DNA from: Sanguinoderma infundibulare
Taxonomy: Eukaryota > Basidiomycota > Agaricomycetes > Polyporales > Polyporaceae
Direction of reading: 5' to 3'
Assembly (NCBI GenBank): GCA_032821775.1
Contig: JAVLRN010000025.1
Span: 1-52,466 of the forward strand
Length of the DNA: 52,466 bases
Shown: piece after piece, positions 11,301 through 21,430 of the stretch
How positions within the stretch are numbered: the stretch's first letter is position 1
How the letters are laid out: every line of letters begins with the position of its first letter
Made by a program: the position numbers and the translations under genes
The notes under the pieces: generated by a model
The model's input: only the letters and a program-made list of their open reading frames with translations
Told to the model about the DNA's origin: nothing
The model's database searches: none

Positions 11301-12212
11301 AAGTACCGTGCGTATCTCGCGGATTGGCTTCGCGGTCTTCAAGAGATCCATCGTGGATCCTACTCTGATCGGACGAACAACCACGTCGCATTCCATATAT
11401 ACGATTTCTTACTCTTGTTTGGACCCATATACTCGTGGTGGTGTTTCCCCTTTGAGCGTCTCATCGGACACTTGCAACGTATACCTCATAATGACAAATT
11501 TGGTGCGTTCTGTTATGAGACAAATGACATACTTGATTTTTGACGATGCCTCCGACAGGTCAACTGGAAGCGAGTTTGATAGACTCGTTCTTAAGAGCGG
11601 CTAAACTCCGTCGGTGGCTCAACAGGCATGACTGCCCAGAGGCTCTCCATGAAGTGAAACGCTTCTTCGACAAAGCTTACGGATTCAGGAACTTCAATAC
11701 TGCTAGTTCTGGCGCCCACTGCACCGATGAACAAAACGCCTCAGCGCCTCCATCGACTATTCCACCCGACTTACTCCCTCTACTTTCTTCGGACATGCGC
11801 CATCGAGTGACCCTAGTGGCTCGTTGTAGACACGAGGGTTACGTGCTGTCCAGGTCGTCTACGCATGCCGGGAATAGCCTCGTTATGTACTATCCATGCG
11901 AGCAGTCATCCCCCGCCGAGTACGGGTCCATCCAGTACATATGCAAGGTCGACCAGTGCTTCATGCTCGCCATACGGCGCCATCTTTCAACTTCCAGCAC
12001 GGACCCTTTCAGGCACTACACGGACTTTCCAGCGGCAATTCGATCCTCTGAGCTCGGTCCATTGGAACTAGTCGAACTCTCCAGCGTTATCTGCCATTTC
12101 CTCCGGTGGAAGATGCTGACAGGCGACGTGGTCGTTCTGCCGTTGCATAAGGTTTGTCATAATTTTCCTCTTCAGAAGTACACTACACTAACAACATCGC
12201 TATCAGGATTAG
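8379..12212 (+). pseudogene. Plavaka/Tnp2-like transposase with two in-frame stops
   Basis: This is a transposase of the agaricomycete Plavaka group (CACTA/EnSpm superfamily, RNase H-like DDE fold). Exons 8379-9222, 9274-10901, 10953-11502, 11559-12151 and 12207-12212 keep one frame over 1206 codons. A Cys-rich start (CQCDTC) is followed by a hydrophobic segment, a zinc-binding block (YAACPTCHCIYPP, later CNN), the core (FALHVDSFNVE, IIPGPREPHLTELNHYI, YCHVCTCSGKN, RWSELW, then LPYWDPTRQLVVDSMHC), and a late conserved block (YDFLLLFGPIYSWWCFPFER). The core matches what I know of the family. Two TGA codons, at 9141-9143 and 10476-10478, interrupt an otherwise open frame; each sits where CGA (Arg) would be one C-to-T change away. 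No other frameshift is needed, so inactivation looks recent. Readthrough or an assembly error are alternatives. Confidence 0.85.
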
Positions 12213-12559
12213 GTAGCTCGCGTAAATATCATCACGGTGTATTCTGCATCCATTTCACGGGCCTTGTACTCGCGGTGCTTTTGTCGCAGCGGGCGCCGAC
12301 AGCTTAGCGCTTTTGCGCGCATGGGCACGAGAGTATCGCCGTCGGTCATTCTATGTTCGCTCCCGACGGTTCGCTCGGCTCATCCTTGGTTCACTTGTTG
12401 TATTTAATATCGTGTAGCAGACTCGGAATACAGCATATCGGGCTGGAGTCTCCTCTGACGTGCAATCGGCCGCCAGACGTTGATCAGCCGGACGCGCGAC
12501 TGGAGGAGGCGGGGGGCGTCGGCACCGAGCAGCTGGTGGACGCGCTTGATCGTCGCTTC
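12213..12559. other. Transposon/host junction region, no gene
   Basis: This stretch separates the transposase stop from the transportin fragment. It holds no convincing frame. The right end of the element should lie here, but I see no terminal repeat matching the left side. Confidence 0.35.
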
Positions 12560-13210
12560 GTACGTCTGGTCAATGTGCACCCATTCCTGCGTCGCTCGTG
12601 CTCCTGCTCGCGTCGCGCCCGGAGAATCTGATGCCGGAGACGAACAATGTCGCAGAATATATGCTGTACTCGACCCGTGACCGGAACGAGAACGTCGCGC
12701 TCGAGGTGTGCGAATTCTGGCTCACGTTCTTCGAGAACCCAGACCTCGCGCCGTACTTGCACCCTCTCCTCGCCAAGGTCGCGCCGACGCTGCTCGACTG
12801 CATGGTGTACAGCGAGGACGACCTTCTGTGGCTGCAGGGCGACGAGGAGGACGCGGCGGTGCCGGACAAGGAGACCGACATCAAGCCGCGCCATTATGGC
12901 GGCAAGGCGCACGGGTTCGAGCACGAGGCGAATGGCGAGGACTCGAGCGCGTCGGCGCTTATGGCGAGGAGCTCGACAATGCAGACGATGACGACTATGA
13001 CGACTTCGACGATGATGAGTTCGCGGATGAGATGTCGACGGAGTGGAACTTGCGCAAGTGCGCGGCAGCGGCGCTGGATGTACTTGCCGTCCGGTTCGGG
13101 CGGACTTGCTGAATGTGCTTTTGGAACCGCTCAAGACGAAGCTATGGAGTGAGGAGTGGCTGCACAGGGAGAGCGGCATCCTTGCACTGGGCGCGATGGC
13201 GGAAGGTGAG
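12560..13210 (+). pseudogene. Transportin (karyopherin beta-2, Kap104) fragment
   Basis: Transportin carries PY-NLS cargo such as hnRNP proteins into the nucleus. The fragment reads LVLLLASRPENLMPE, then NENVALEVCEFWLTF, YSEDDLLWLQGD, EETDIKPR-like text (KETDIKPRHYGG), an acidic loop (NADDDDYDDFDDDEF), STEWNLRKCAAAALDVLAV and WLHRESGILALGAMAEG. That is the order of HEAT repeats 7-9 and the acidic H8 loop in transportin-1. Two frameshifts break it: near 12955, just before the acidic loop, and near 13098 in the VRFG/ADLLNVL transition. A GT donor follows AEG at 13206, so the fragment ends at a former exon edge, but the next exon is missing. The N-terminal third and C-terminal half are absent. 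A functional copy presumably exists elsewhere. Confidence 0.85.
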
Positions 13211-13929
13211 AGGGTTTGCGTTCGTGGGTGGTGCCGCGCGTTCGTCGCGGTCGCGAAAGAGCGGGCACTGAGGGTTAGGCGCTGTGGGTGTCCATGTCTA
13301 CGGCGCCCGCCTCTCCGAGCCTCTTGAACTCTCTCTCCACTGATGACTCCTTTCACAGCACGAACGACATCAAGCAGAAGATCCGAAGGCCACGAAAGCC
13401 GTGAACCAAAGGTACGTAAGTCCTCCTGCCCGTGACCGCGATATGTCCGATTTCGCTGACATACCGCTCGACATATCCATAGCATCCACGTGCGCTTTAC
13501 AACGCCACGGCCTACACCCTCAATGCGTCGCACTTGTCCTTCCGAGGGACAGGGCTGACGCGACCGCAGGGTACCTTTACCGTTTCACCGCCGTTCGCGA
13601 TATGTCGTATTCTGCCGACATTGCTTCTAAAACAGGCATATGTCTGCACAGGGATCAAACATGGACATAGACTGTTGCAACACAACTGGTACTCTATATA
13701 TTGCATTGTATTGAATGTCATGAGTGCCTGCTGCTGTATATACCAGCGCTGTGACATAAGGAAACATAGCAGTCAACAAGTCTTGATCTCTCGCGATCAC
13801 CACCCTCAATCCTGGCCCCAACTCTCTCGCGCCCGCCAGCAAACTTCCTAGGCGGCACCCACTCACTCCTCTGCCTCTTCCTGCTCCACCACCACCATCC
13901 ATTCTCTTCAGACCTCCCTCCATTCGAAT
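13211..13929. other. Non-coding stretch with a short direct repeat
   Basis: No gene is seen. Two similar 28-bp blocks, both beginning near CGCGATATGTC and ending CTGACAT or GCCGACAT, occur at about 13438 and 13597. The short frames on both strands show no domain. Confidence 0.35.
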
Positions 13930-14574
13930 ATGCTCTTCAACAAGCTTTTCCAGCTTCTCTCTCTCCTCTCCCTGTTCAATGTCTTCTGCCCTGGGACACG
14001 CTCCACTTTGAAGCCCATCCTCGCGCTCCACACCTCCAAATTCGTGGTATGTACTGCCTCTATGCCCACTACTCGAGTACTTACGCTCTACAGCCTATCA
14101 TGAGTGTCCTGGGGGGTGAAGGGTTGGCGCGGCTCAACCTGTCCGTGCGCGACTTCCTCGCAGTGCGTGCTTCAGCCTCTAGACTCCATCTGCGGCCCCA
14201 CTAACTCGCTTTCAGGCCATGGCTGCGATTGGCTTCTGCCTTGTCGAGGACAAGCCGAACACGGCCTTTTGGCTCATCGGCCCGGGCGAAAGCCTCAACG
14301 AGCGCAAGCACGCGCTCTACTTGAAATGGCCGGTCAACGACGACTTCGGCTCGTGCGACGTGTTCTAGTGAGTATCCCCCTCTTTCTCCCTCGTCTTTCG
14401 TGTGCAGTACTAACAGCATGTTTGTGCAGCATCACAGACCGCGTCCGCGAGCTCTACAGCTGGATGGTCTCGACGTTCCGCGAGATCCCCATGTCCGGCT
14501 TTGAGGACGACCTCTACCAGTTCGATTCGGACGAGGCGTTCGAGACGTGGATCAACTCCGACATTTTCGTCTAG
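13930..14574 (+). CDS. Small hypothetical protein, 160 aa, four exons
   Basis: No known domain is recognised. Exons 13930-14046, 14094-14162, 14216-14367 and 14430-14574 join in frame (introns 47, 53 and 62 bp, the last with a clear CTAAC branch site) and give 160 residues. The first 22 residues (MLFNKLFQLLSLLSLFNVFC) are hydrophobic after one Lys and could be a signal peptide or membrane anchor. The rest is soluble, with NLSVRDFLAAMAAIGFCLVE, TAFWLIGPGESLNERKHALY, LYSWMVSTFREIP and an acidic C-terminus (FEDDLYQFDSDEAFETW). It stands alone, in good codon context, and does not look decayed. Confidence 0.65.
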
Positions 14575-16143
14575 TGGATTCGTCCTGATGTTGCGGTCGC
14601 CGCACTCTTAGTTCTTGATACTGTAAATACCAACAATGTGATTGCTTGATCTCTGTTCTGTCCGAGAATCCGCTCGTGTGCTCAGGTAACCGTCGCGAAC
14701 GCGACGCAATGGGTGCGAATATTCATTTCGGCGGGCACTTAGCGGGCACTTGGCGTGTGTTCGGCGTGTCGAGAGCGGGCGCACTATTTTCTATTCCATT
14801 AAACTTGATGTTCTCGCTAACATTTGATGTCGCACAGAACTTGAAGTTTTCGGACACAGACAATGTTCTGGACAACTTGAAATTCTATCGACATTCTACA
14901 TAGCCGAAAATTCAAAATTATAGTCGCCCTAAAGTGTTCACTTAAACTCTATGTTTTCGTCAACGTTTTGCGTTCCGTAGAACGTGACATTTTCTGTCAC
15001 ATTTTGTTGGCCTCGGAATGCGGGCCGAAACGTCAAATTTGGGTGAACATTCGGAGAAATCTCAAACGTCAAGTTCTATATGGGGCTAAATGTTCGACAA
15101 AACGTGACATTCGCATTAACATTTTTCCCCCTATTCTTAGGCACAAAAAATTATGGTTTTCCTCGCGTGTGTGGTATGGGCGGTGATGTGTGGTTCTTGA
15201 AGTCTGTTCGGACACCAGCGAAATCTGTTGTTTGGCTCTATTTGCGAACCCATCCATTTAAGGCATCTTGCTGGCGCCCGGCATCTTCTGGCACCAGCGA
15301 CCGAGGAAAATTCTTCAGCGACCTCCATACGTGCGTTTGACGATACCCAACGCAACATGAGGACAGGAAACGCCTTTACATCGGCCGAAGTTGGGAAGCT
15401 CTAGCCTCTTACAATTCTGAAGTCTGCGCTCGGTGAGCAGCATTTGATCATACCTTTCATAAGTACATAGCGCAATTACCGGCGCTACGGTCACTTCTCA
15501 TCTGGTCTCGGGTTCCAAGTGCTTCTTACCCACCGGCCACAGCACCTCGCAGCAAGCACCATTTGGTAGTGAAGACAGCTTGGGGCACACGTAGTGAAAG
15601 GTACGTGATTTAACCCGTAACCGGTGACTGGAGAAGCTTGATTTGGACGCTTGCCAACGGCTGCTTTGTGTGCGAAGCTTCCCATCGCGCTCATACCTGT
15701 ACGTACACGGCGCTGAAAATCTGTCCAATTTTCCTCCGTTATCATGACGAGACACTGGTTAGAAGCTCTGTCACATGCTTGAAGCATCATAAATTGTGGT
15801 CACAGTTCTCAGTGCCAGCGGAACCTTCCACATTCTGAACTCTTCTATTCACAGGTATCTACGCCGCATGCCTTCCAAATTGTGGTCGGCGCATTCGAAT
15901 CCGGTGTCTGGTTCGACGCTCTGAAGATGTGCGGCCACGGCTAGAGCGCTGATGTGTTATCCACGCACCTACGCTCAAGAACCCCTCAATTACGACCTCA
16001 ATCTGCAGTGCTTCGCATCTCTGTTCCCGGGTACATCCGTTTTCTCTTAACTCTGCCTCCAAAGCTTTCCGCCCGCACCCCACCAGGACCTTCTAACCAC
16101 CCCTCGTTCTTGGCACTACACATCCTCCCTCACTCTGGCTACC
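14575..16143. other. Long non-coding region, AT-richer than its surroundings
   Basis: No gene is supported over about 1.57 kb. The left part carries a degenerate repeat array, described separately. The right part (15370-16143) has short frames on both strands without splice logic or domains. Confidence 0.45.
14805..15135. repeat. Degenerate minisatellite (AACnTGAnnTT ... ACATT units)
   Basis: At least seven related units are visible, at about 14808, 14837, 14870, 14979, 15029, 15064 and 15107. Each has an AAC[TG]TGA[AC]ATT- or AACGTCAAnTT-like core, often followed 10-15 bp later by ACATT. Copies differ at roughly a third of positions and spacing is irregular (about 30-110 bp). The tract is clearly AT-richer than the surrounding DNA. 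It looks like an old tandem repeat. Confidence 0.5.
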
Positions 16144-18098
16144 ATGGCAAATATTGCAGAGACTATGCTGGGAGGGGTTCACATCGGCATTCTCATTTCC
16201 TGCATGTGCGTCCATCCGCTTCCGACTCTATTGACAACCAGGGTCAGACGACTCACCTCTGCCTACAGCTTGTACGGTGCTTCCGCTCTCCAAGCGTTCA
16301 TCTATTACCAGAATTATCCACAGGACAGAAAGCTCCTGAAATGCCTGGTGCGCTCTTTATAATTGGGCTTCTACCTTCAGTTGCCAACCATGTGTCGTGT
16401 GGATTATTAGGTCGCGACGGTATGGTGCGCTTGAGTACTCTCTACCATTCTGAGTCGCAGTGTGGTGATTCGGCGACACGCCGGCTGCGTTCTAGGGTCA
16501 TCGAGACGGCGCACACTGCGATCTGCATCAGTGTGGTCTATGTCTACTTCACCCAGCATTTCGGAGATTTCGATTTTGTATTCTTGAATTACTGGTACGC
16601 AATCATCGGCTTCTCCAAAGCGTATCATTCAAATTGAGCTCATCGCCGCGAGCGAAGGGCAATAACGGTAAGCGACTTCAGCTTATGGTACGCACTATCT
16701 CAATTTGTGTCAGGGAACAGTGGTTGCAGAGGTACGTATTCATCCATCCGGACACAAATTCTCCTTACAACTGTCATGTATAGGTCATCACCTCGACGCT
16801 GGTTGAAATGTGCGTCCAGTACATTCCGTACTACGAGATAACAAGCGGGCCACTAATATCCCCTCAATAGCTTTCTCGTGCGACGAGTGTGGATTTGTAT
16901 GTCACGTCTGCTACCTATCCACCCACGTTTTAACTGAATGACACATCGAAGTAAGCAATGGATCGAAGCCCGTGGTCGGCGTTCTGGTGAGCATTTCCTT
17001 TCAATTACTTCAATAGCCTAAAGCTGAAGCGCGACAGGCATTCCTCACGTTGGTCCGACTAGGCATGACTATTCCATCTGTATGAATTCTAGACCTCACA
17101 AAATTTAATTTGCAAAGGTTTCGGAGTCACATCTTCCACGCTGAAGTACGTACCATTATCACCATGTAACATCATGCTCACTCTGACAATCGCATAGCGC
17201 TCGCGTAGTTACATGGGGCGATTTCGAGGCTCATCCGGCAATCAAGGTCCGCCCCCGGTTCATCATACTTGGCAGCCGCTTGAACAGTCCACGTAGATCA
17301 TTATCGCGGTCGGGTTGGGACTCAGTGCGCTTGTCGATATAGCCGTCGCTGCGAGCATCTGTTACTTCATTTCGCGAGGACGCAGCGAACTGCCTAGGTT
17401 AGTGACCTGTATCCGCTCACTGTAGACTCCATAGAGGTGACGGCATCCGTCAGGTCGACACAAAATGCACTCAATGTGATCATTTTGTACACCATCAACT
17501 CTGGAGCTGCTACAAGGTACGCTACTGGGTCCACACCCTTCCACGAGGTCGATCACACACATCTGAATCTGCTGTGCGACAGCATCGTGGCGTTGGCTGC
17601 CTTCATCTTGGTATGCCTCTTCACATCCCAACAATCAGCTAAGACCAGTAGCTGAAGTCCCCCCCACTGGTAGGCAGTCACCCAGAAGGACAATATAACG
17701 TTCCTCGGCGTGCTCGCGGTACAAACCAAGTGTGCGTGCCTTGTGCTTTTCCTCGTCACGGTAACTGATCGTTCCAACGCGCAGTATATTCCAACTCGTT
17801 CCTCGGAAGGTGAATTTCAATGTCTCGGTTGTCTATACAATTTGTGATACTGGGTGCTCTAGCCTCAACGCCCGCTCCTTCATACGGAGGAAGAATGATG
17901 GTACCGACGGTCCGAGGACTGTAAGCTTTTCAGCTCTTCCACGTTGTGTATCTGATCAATTTTCCTACCCAGCAGTTCACGTTCAATGTCTTCCCACCCA
18001 CGATGAGCGTAGACACGAGGAGCACACGGCGAGATAGCGAGATCAACGGGGAAAGCAACGTACGCTTCGCGAACTCCTCTCTTCAAGGTCGATCATAA
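16144..18098 (+). CDS. DUF6534-family multipass membrane protein with many micro-exons
   Basis: This family of seven-helix membrane proteins is greatly expanded in agaricomycetes; its role is not established. Exons that fit are 16144-16205, 16269-16347, 16411-16424 (14 nt), 16496-16594, 16658-16667 (10 nt), 16714-16731, 16784-16809, 16871-16896, 16952-16986, 17038-17062, 17118-17145, 17198-17246 and 17297-17397, then a block ending in exons 17863-17920 and 17976-18098. Family text is clear: LYGASALQAFIYYQNYPQD, VIETAHTAICISVVYVY, ITSTLVEIFLVRRVWI, VTWGDFE, VGLGLSALVDIAVAASICYF, ILYTINSG and KLYSNSFLGSLNAR. Intron 17063-17117 has a GC donor. The junction after 17397 does not keep frame with any sites I tried, so the gene may have a frameshift there or an unusual splice. 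Confidence 0.75.
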
Positions 18099-18118
18099 TG
18101 AGCTGACTTGCCCTAAAG

Positions 18119-18660
18119 GAAGTGCAAGTTGCATTGCAGGACATGAAAAGGCCGGAAATCCCATGATGCTTTCTGCTCACCTCCCAGACTCCGGAGTCGT
18201 CGATGTGGTATTTTTGGATGCTCGGAAATTGCATGACTCGTTTTGCGCATCGATATTATATGAGCGCATGTGCGGAGTCGTGCCCGTCGTCTGCCTGCGA
18301 ACGCACGTTGTCCGCTGCCCATGCTGATCGCTTCCTCCCCCATCCATTCCGAGGCCTGCATGAGAAATACACCAAGCGCCTTCGCGATACGGCAGAAGAC
18401 GTCGTGCCACGAAGCAGGGATAGGCAAGGTGAGGTGCAGGATTTGTTCATCGCTGTAGAGCATCTCCAGCAGTGCCGCGCTCGCGACGTCTATCGAGACC
18501 CACGAGATCGTCTATCAATCACCGTAGAGGTAAGCATCCAACGACTTGGAACGGTATCGTGCACTCACGAGGTCTTTTTGGGGGACACAGCCCAATCGCT
18601 TGCTCGTGCGCACGATGGATGGCACCCACTCCTTGGTGTTCGGCCTGCGAATCTCCTCTC
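18119..18660 (-). pseudogene. C-terminal fragment of an adenylate-forming (NRPS-like) reductase
   Basis: Reading the minus strand, TKEWVPSIVRTSKRLGCVPQ is followed by KDL, an intron from about 18568 to 18516 with intact GTGAGT and GATAG borders, and TISWVSIDVASAALLEM, EQILHLTLPIPASWHDVFC and RIAKALGVFLMQASEWM. This is the end of the thioester-reductase (NAD-binding 4) domain of fungal NRPS-like and aminoadipate-reductase-like enzymes, which reduce a carrier-bound acyl group to an aldehyde. The adenylation and carrier domains and the YxxxK dehydrogenase part are missing. Just upstream of the fragment (about 18669) a stop interrupts the frame. It abuts the 3' end of the DUF6534 gene on the opposite strand. 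The similarity is from memory of the family and the fragment cannot be functional alone. Confidence 0.65.
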
Positions 18661-19403
18661 AGCAGCGCGCGCGCGGAACGGGTGTCGCTCGAGTGCTGCC
18701 TATGCCACCGCGCGCACAGCACGATCGTCGCGCTCCGCGACCTGAATCGGTATTTGAAGAGTCCTCGCCCAAGCGCAGAAGGTTTAAAGCTGCCCAAGGA
18801 TGTGAAAGGGTGCGGCGCGACGTTCATCAAGCCGCTGAGCTCAGCGGCTTTTGCCAACACGTCGAGAGCGAGCAGTCTGGGGCATGTCGCTTCTAGAAGA
18901 TGAACGACTTCATTGACGGGCTGTCCAAGAGTTTCGGACGAGGTGCGGTGCGGTGAATTTTGTCTTCCGATACCTGTGTTCTGAACTGCTCCTGGTTTCA
19001 CCCGCCTGAGGGCGACCCGTACGCCGCATTTCGTTACTCAAGCTCACAGGCGCGGAGTTCCCTCACGACCTGCAGAGAGCTTGTGATGGCTATTCACGAT
19101 GTGTTCAGGGAATTTTCACGAACCTATATAGCAGGCGTTGCAACTGGAAACAGAATGTTGTTTCCGAAAAGCTTCCCGACCTCTCGATTGGGTGGGGTAT
19201 GCTACTTGCCAATGGTACATCGTCGTACACGTCGAGGTTACCGAAGTAGAAAAGATCTCTATTCAGCCATGGGCAGTCATGATAATGCGACTCGACAAGC
19301 TTAGAAAGTTGATACAGGTTCGTCCAATACACAGTCATCATGCTCGAAAACAATGAATTTGACACCTCGTGATTCCATACTCAAAATATCGCAGCATCCG
19401 TCT
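18661..19403. other. Region without a supported gene
   Basis: A 160-codon minus-strand frame (19001-18519) partly overlaps the reductase fragment in another frame and includes a helical LLEATCPRLLALDVLAKAAE segment, but I cannot tie it to a family or to splice sites. The rest holds only short frames. Confidence 0.3.
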
Positions 19404-20330
19404 TCAGATGACACTACCGTAACGGTCTGGAAGAGGATATGTGCAATCCAAGCCCTGCGTACGCACAAGCTCGGGGCCAAGAGCGGGATCCAGCTCTGTG
19501 ATCGCCACAGTCGAATCTGCGCGTTCGATCGACCAGTACCTTGGGGCGTAACCGGTGATGTCGAACGAGACGTACTGGAGTGCGAAACATGTATCGGCAA
19601 GCCGGCCCACAACGCCGTTGAAGCGGGAAGGATGGAGGGTGGGGGAGAAAGGAGGTTCAACGTCCCGGACTGAACTCGACCATTCTTCGTCTTGTTCGAG
19701 GCGAAGGATCAAGAACTTCGCCGAGAGCCTCAGCCCCTGGAGGAGCTCCAGTAGCGTGATCTGCACACATAATCGCCAGATGAGCTGAGACCTCTGAATC
19801 TACGGTGTGACACACTCACCACAAAACATTCATATGCATGGTCGGTAAGGCGCCAACAAGACAAATCCAGGCGGAGATGTGTGACGCAGCTCGCTTTCTC
19901 TACAACGTCAAGCAGGCGCGCAAGTAGACGGTGGGGGCGGTAATCCGGGCGATGGAGTTCCGGGCAATGGAGTGTACCACCATAGTCGGCGTGGAGGACG
20001 AGGTGAGAAGGCGTCGTCTCAGCGAAGAGCGCAAGCAGCTTCTGCAGGTTTCCCCTCCCGCCGAACACAGCGTCGACTCGCCTGATGTGACGGGAGAGCG
20101 CGAGATCGTAAAGCAAATCTGGGTGACCACAGACATGCTCCAGACGCTGCCACGAGCCGTGCAGTTGGCGGGCTTGATTTATGTACCGGATGTCCGTTAA
20201 GAACTCAGGCAGTTGCACGATGGGGTCGAGCTCGAGGTAGGTGAGGTTGGGGAAGACTTGCTGCAGGATGTATGTGTCGAGGCCGTCGCGGGGATTGAGG
20301 TAGAGAGCGATCTTGCCCGTGGCGCTGTTC
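19404..20330 (-). pseudogene. F-box/LRR-type protein, 5'-truncated copy A
   Basis: The minus strand encodes GLDTYILQQVFPNLTYLELD, then SWQRLEHVCGHPDLLYDLAL, RHIRRVDAVFGG, AETTPSHLVLHADYGG and VTHLRLDLSCWRLTDHAYEC. An intron at about 19816-19767 leads to ITLLELLQGLRLSAKFLILR and a C-terminal ending YGSVI. These are leucine-rich-repeat-like strands of the agaricomycete F-box family also present at 30.2-32.4 kb. In that family an N-terminal F-box recruits the target-bound protein to an SCF ubiquitin ligase. Here the F-box and first LRR part are missing: at about 20330 the similarity stops and a proline-rich frame on the other strand begins. The remaining frame is open, so the break is at the 5' end only. 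Confidence 0.7.
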
Positions 20331-20373
20331 CTCAAGAGCATCCGCCACGCGTCCGTCTCCTTGTGCCTCTTAG

Positions 20374-20781
20374 AATCCTGCCCCGGCGCCACAGAAGCCC
20401 TCGCCGCCTGTGAAGAAGCCTCTTCCCGCCCCGTTGAACCAGCCGTCGCCGACGCCCACCCCGCAGAAGCCCGCTCCCGCTCCTCAGAACCCCAAGCGCG
20501 CCGCGCCTGCCCCGAAGGACCGGGCCAAGCCCGCTCCCCAGAAGCCCAAGCCCGCGCCTGCGCCGGTCCCCACCCCGCAGAAGCCTGCTCCCGCTCCCTC
20601 TCCTGCTCCGCAGAAACCTGCGCCCGGTCCGCAGAACCCCAAGCGCGCTGAGCAGAACCCTGCACCTGCTCCCAAGGACCCTAAGGCCGCTCCGCCGAAG
20701 GCTGTCCCTGCTCCCGCGCCCGCTCCGCCGAAGCCTTCCCCCTCCCCCGTTCCCGCCCCCGTCCCGCACAAGCAGGCTTAG
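20374..20781 (+). CDS. Pro/Ala/Lys-rich low-complexity frame, 3' exon only
   Basis: An open frame of 135 codons starts after a plausible acceptor (CCTCTTAG) and ends at TAG 20779-20781. It consists of irregular repeats built on PAPAPQKP, PAPKD and PKRA units, about 45 percent Pro. Such sequence is found in extended, often secreted or wall-linked linkers. There is no obvious 5' exon: the upstream DNA is the truncated F-box/LRR copy on the other strand. Because the tract is GC-rich and repetitive, all six frames are open here, so coding is not proven. It may be the surviving end of a gene cut by a rearrangement. Confidence 0.35.
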   Translation, partial: NPAPAPQKPSPPVKKPLPAPLNQPSPTPTPQKPAPAPQNPKRAAPAPKDRAKPAPQKPKPAPAPVPTPQKPAPAPSPAPQKPAPGPQNPKRAEQNPAPAPKDPKAAPPKAVPAPAPAPPKPSPSPVPAPVPHKQA

Positions 20782-21430
20782 ATGACCAGCGCCGCGCGGC
20801 TTAGGTGAGGCATCGTTTCCATAGCAGACAGGTGCAGCGGCTTCCAGAAGAACCGTTCTCTTCACTAGTCAGCCGCTATTTGCAGAGGTGTGGCCCGGCG
20901 AAGCTGCTGAATCTGCCAAGACTTTGTTGCTAATGTTGTCGGTGGTATCTATGTTGTTACCATGATAATATTGCGTAACAGCTTGGGTCTAATGACCGCT
21001 TACTCGATAGTCATATATGATCGCCTTGCGATATGGGCCCTCTCGTTTTCTGCGTAACCGTATTATGAGGAGGAATGGAGCGTACCCCTCGTGGTGGTTA
21101 ATTATACAGCTTGATTTGGCAACTTGTGGATGTGGCTTAGTGTTGCCCACACTCGCCGCGCCTGGGATGTAAATGACGCAGGTTTGAGACTTACCCTGGT
21201 TTACCACTAGAAACTGATCTTAACGAGCATGCGGCCGGCGAGCTTCAAGCTTCTTCAAGTTGTATTATGTTGGAGAGTGTATTATGTCAGCGAGCTCGAA
21301 TTGTGCTCCCCCGTTTGGCGCCCAATCGTGAGCTGTCCATCCGTTTGCTCAGTGTCATGGAATTTTCTCTCTCTCCTCCTCCCCACTACATCCACTCTCC
21401 GATTGCGTGTCACCAGACACAGTACTAGTC
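20782..21430. other. Intergenic region upstream of F-box gene
   Basis: No gene is seen. A CT-rich stretch just before the ATG (about 21367-21400) resembles the pyrimidine-rich start region of many basidiomycete genes. Confidence 0.35.

Larger units (their letters stand above)
7743..12212 (+). mobile_element. Plavaka-type (CACTA-like) DNA transposon remnant
   Basis: The block joins a subterminal-type repeat array (7743-7914), a transition region with GGAGGCGCC in both orientations (7941 and about 8048), and a Tnp2/Plavaka-like transposase (8379-12212). I could not identify matching terminal inverted repeats or a target-site duplication, so both outer limits are only the last recognisable parts. 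A transportin gene fragment follows at 12560, which may mark the host DNA on the right side. Confidence 0.55.

Noticed and set aside
12484..13533. A 349-codon minus-strand frame across the transportin fragment
   Set aside because: It is the antisense of clear transportin text on the plus strand, Arg-rich, with no domain; a GC-rich shadow.
20332..20865. Gly/Arg- and Ala/Glu-rich minus-strand frames over the proline-rich tract
   Set aside because: All frames are open in this repetitive GC-rich stretch; composition follows from the repeat and there is no start or splice context.
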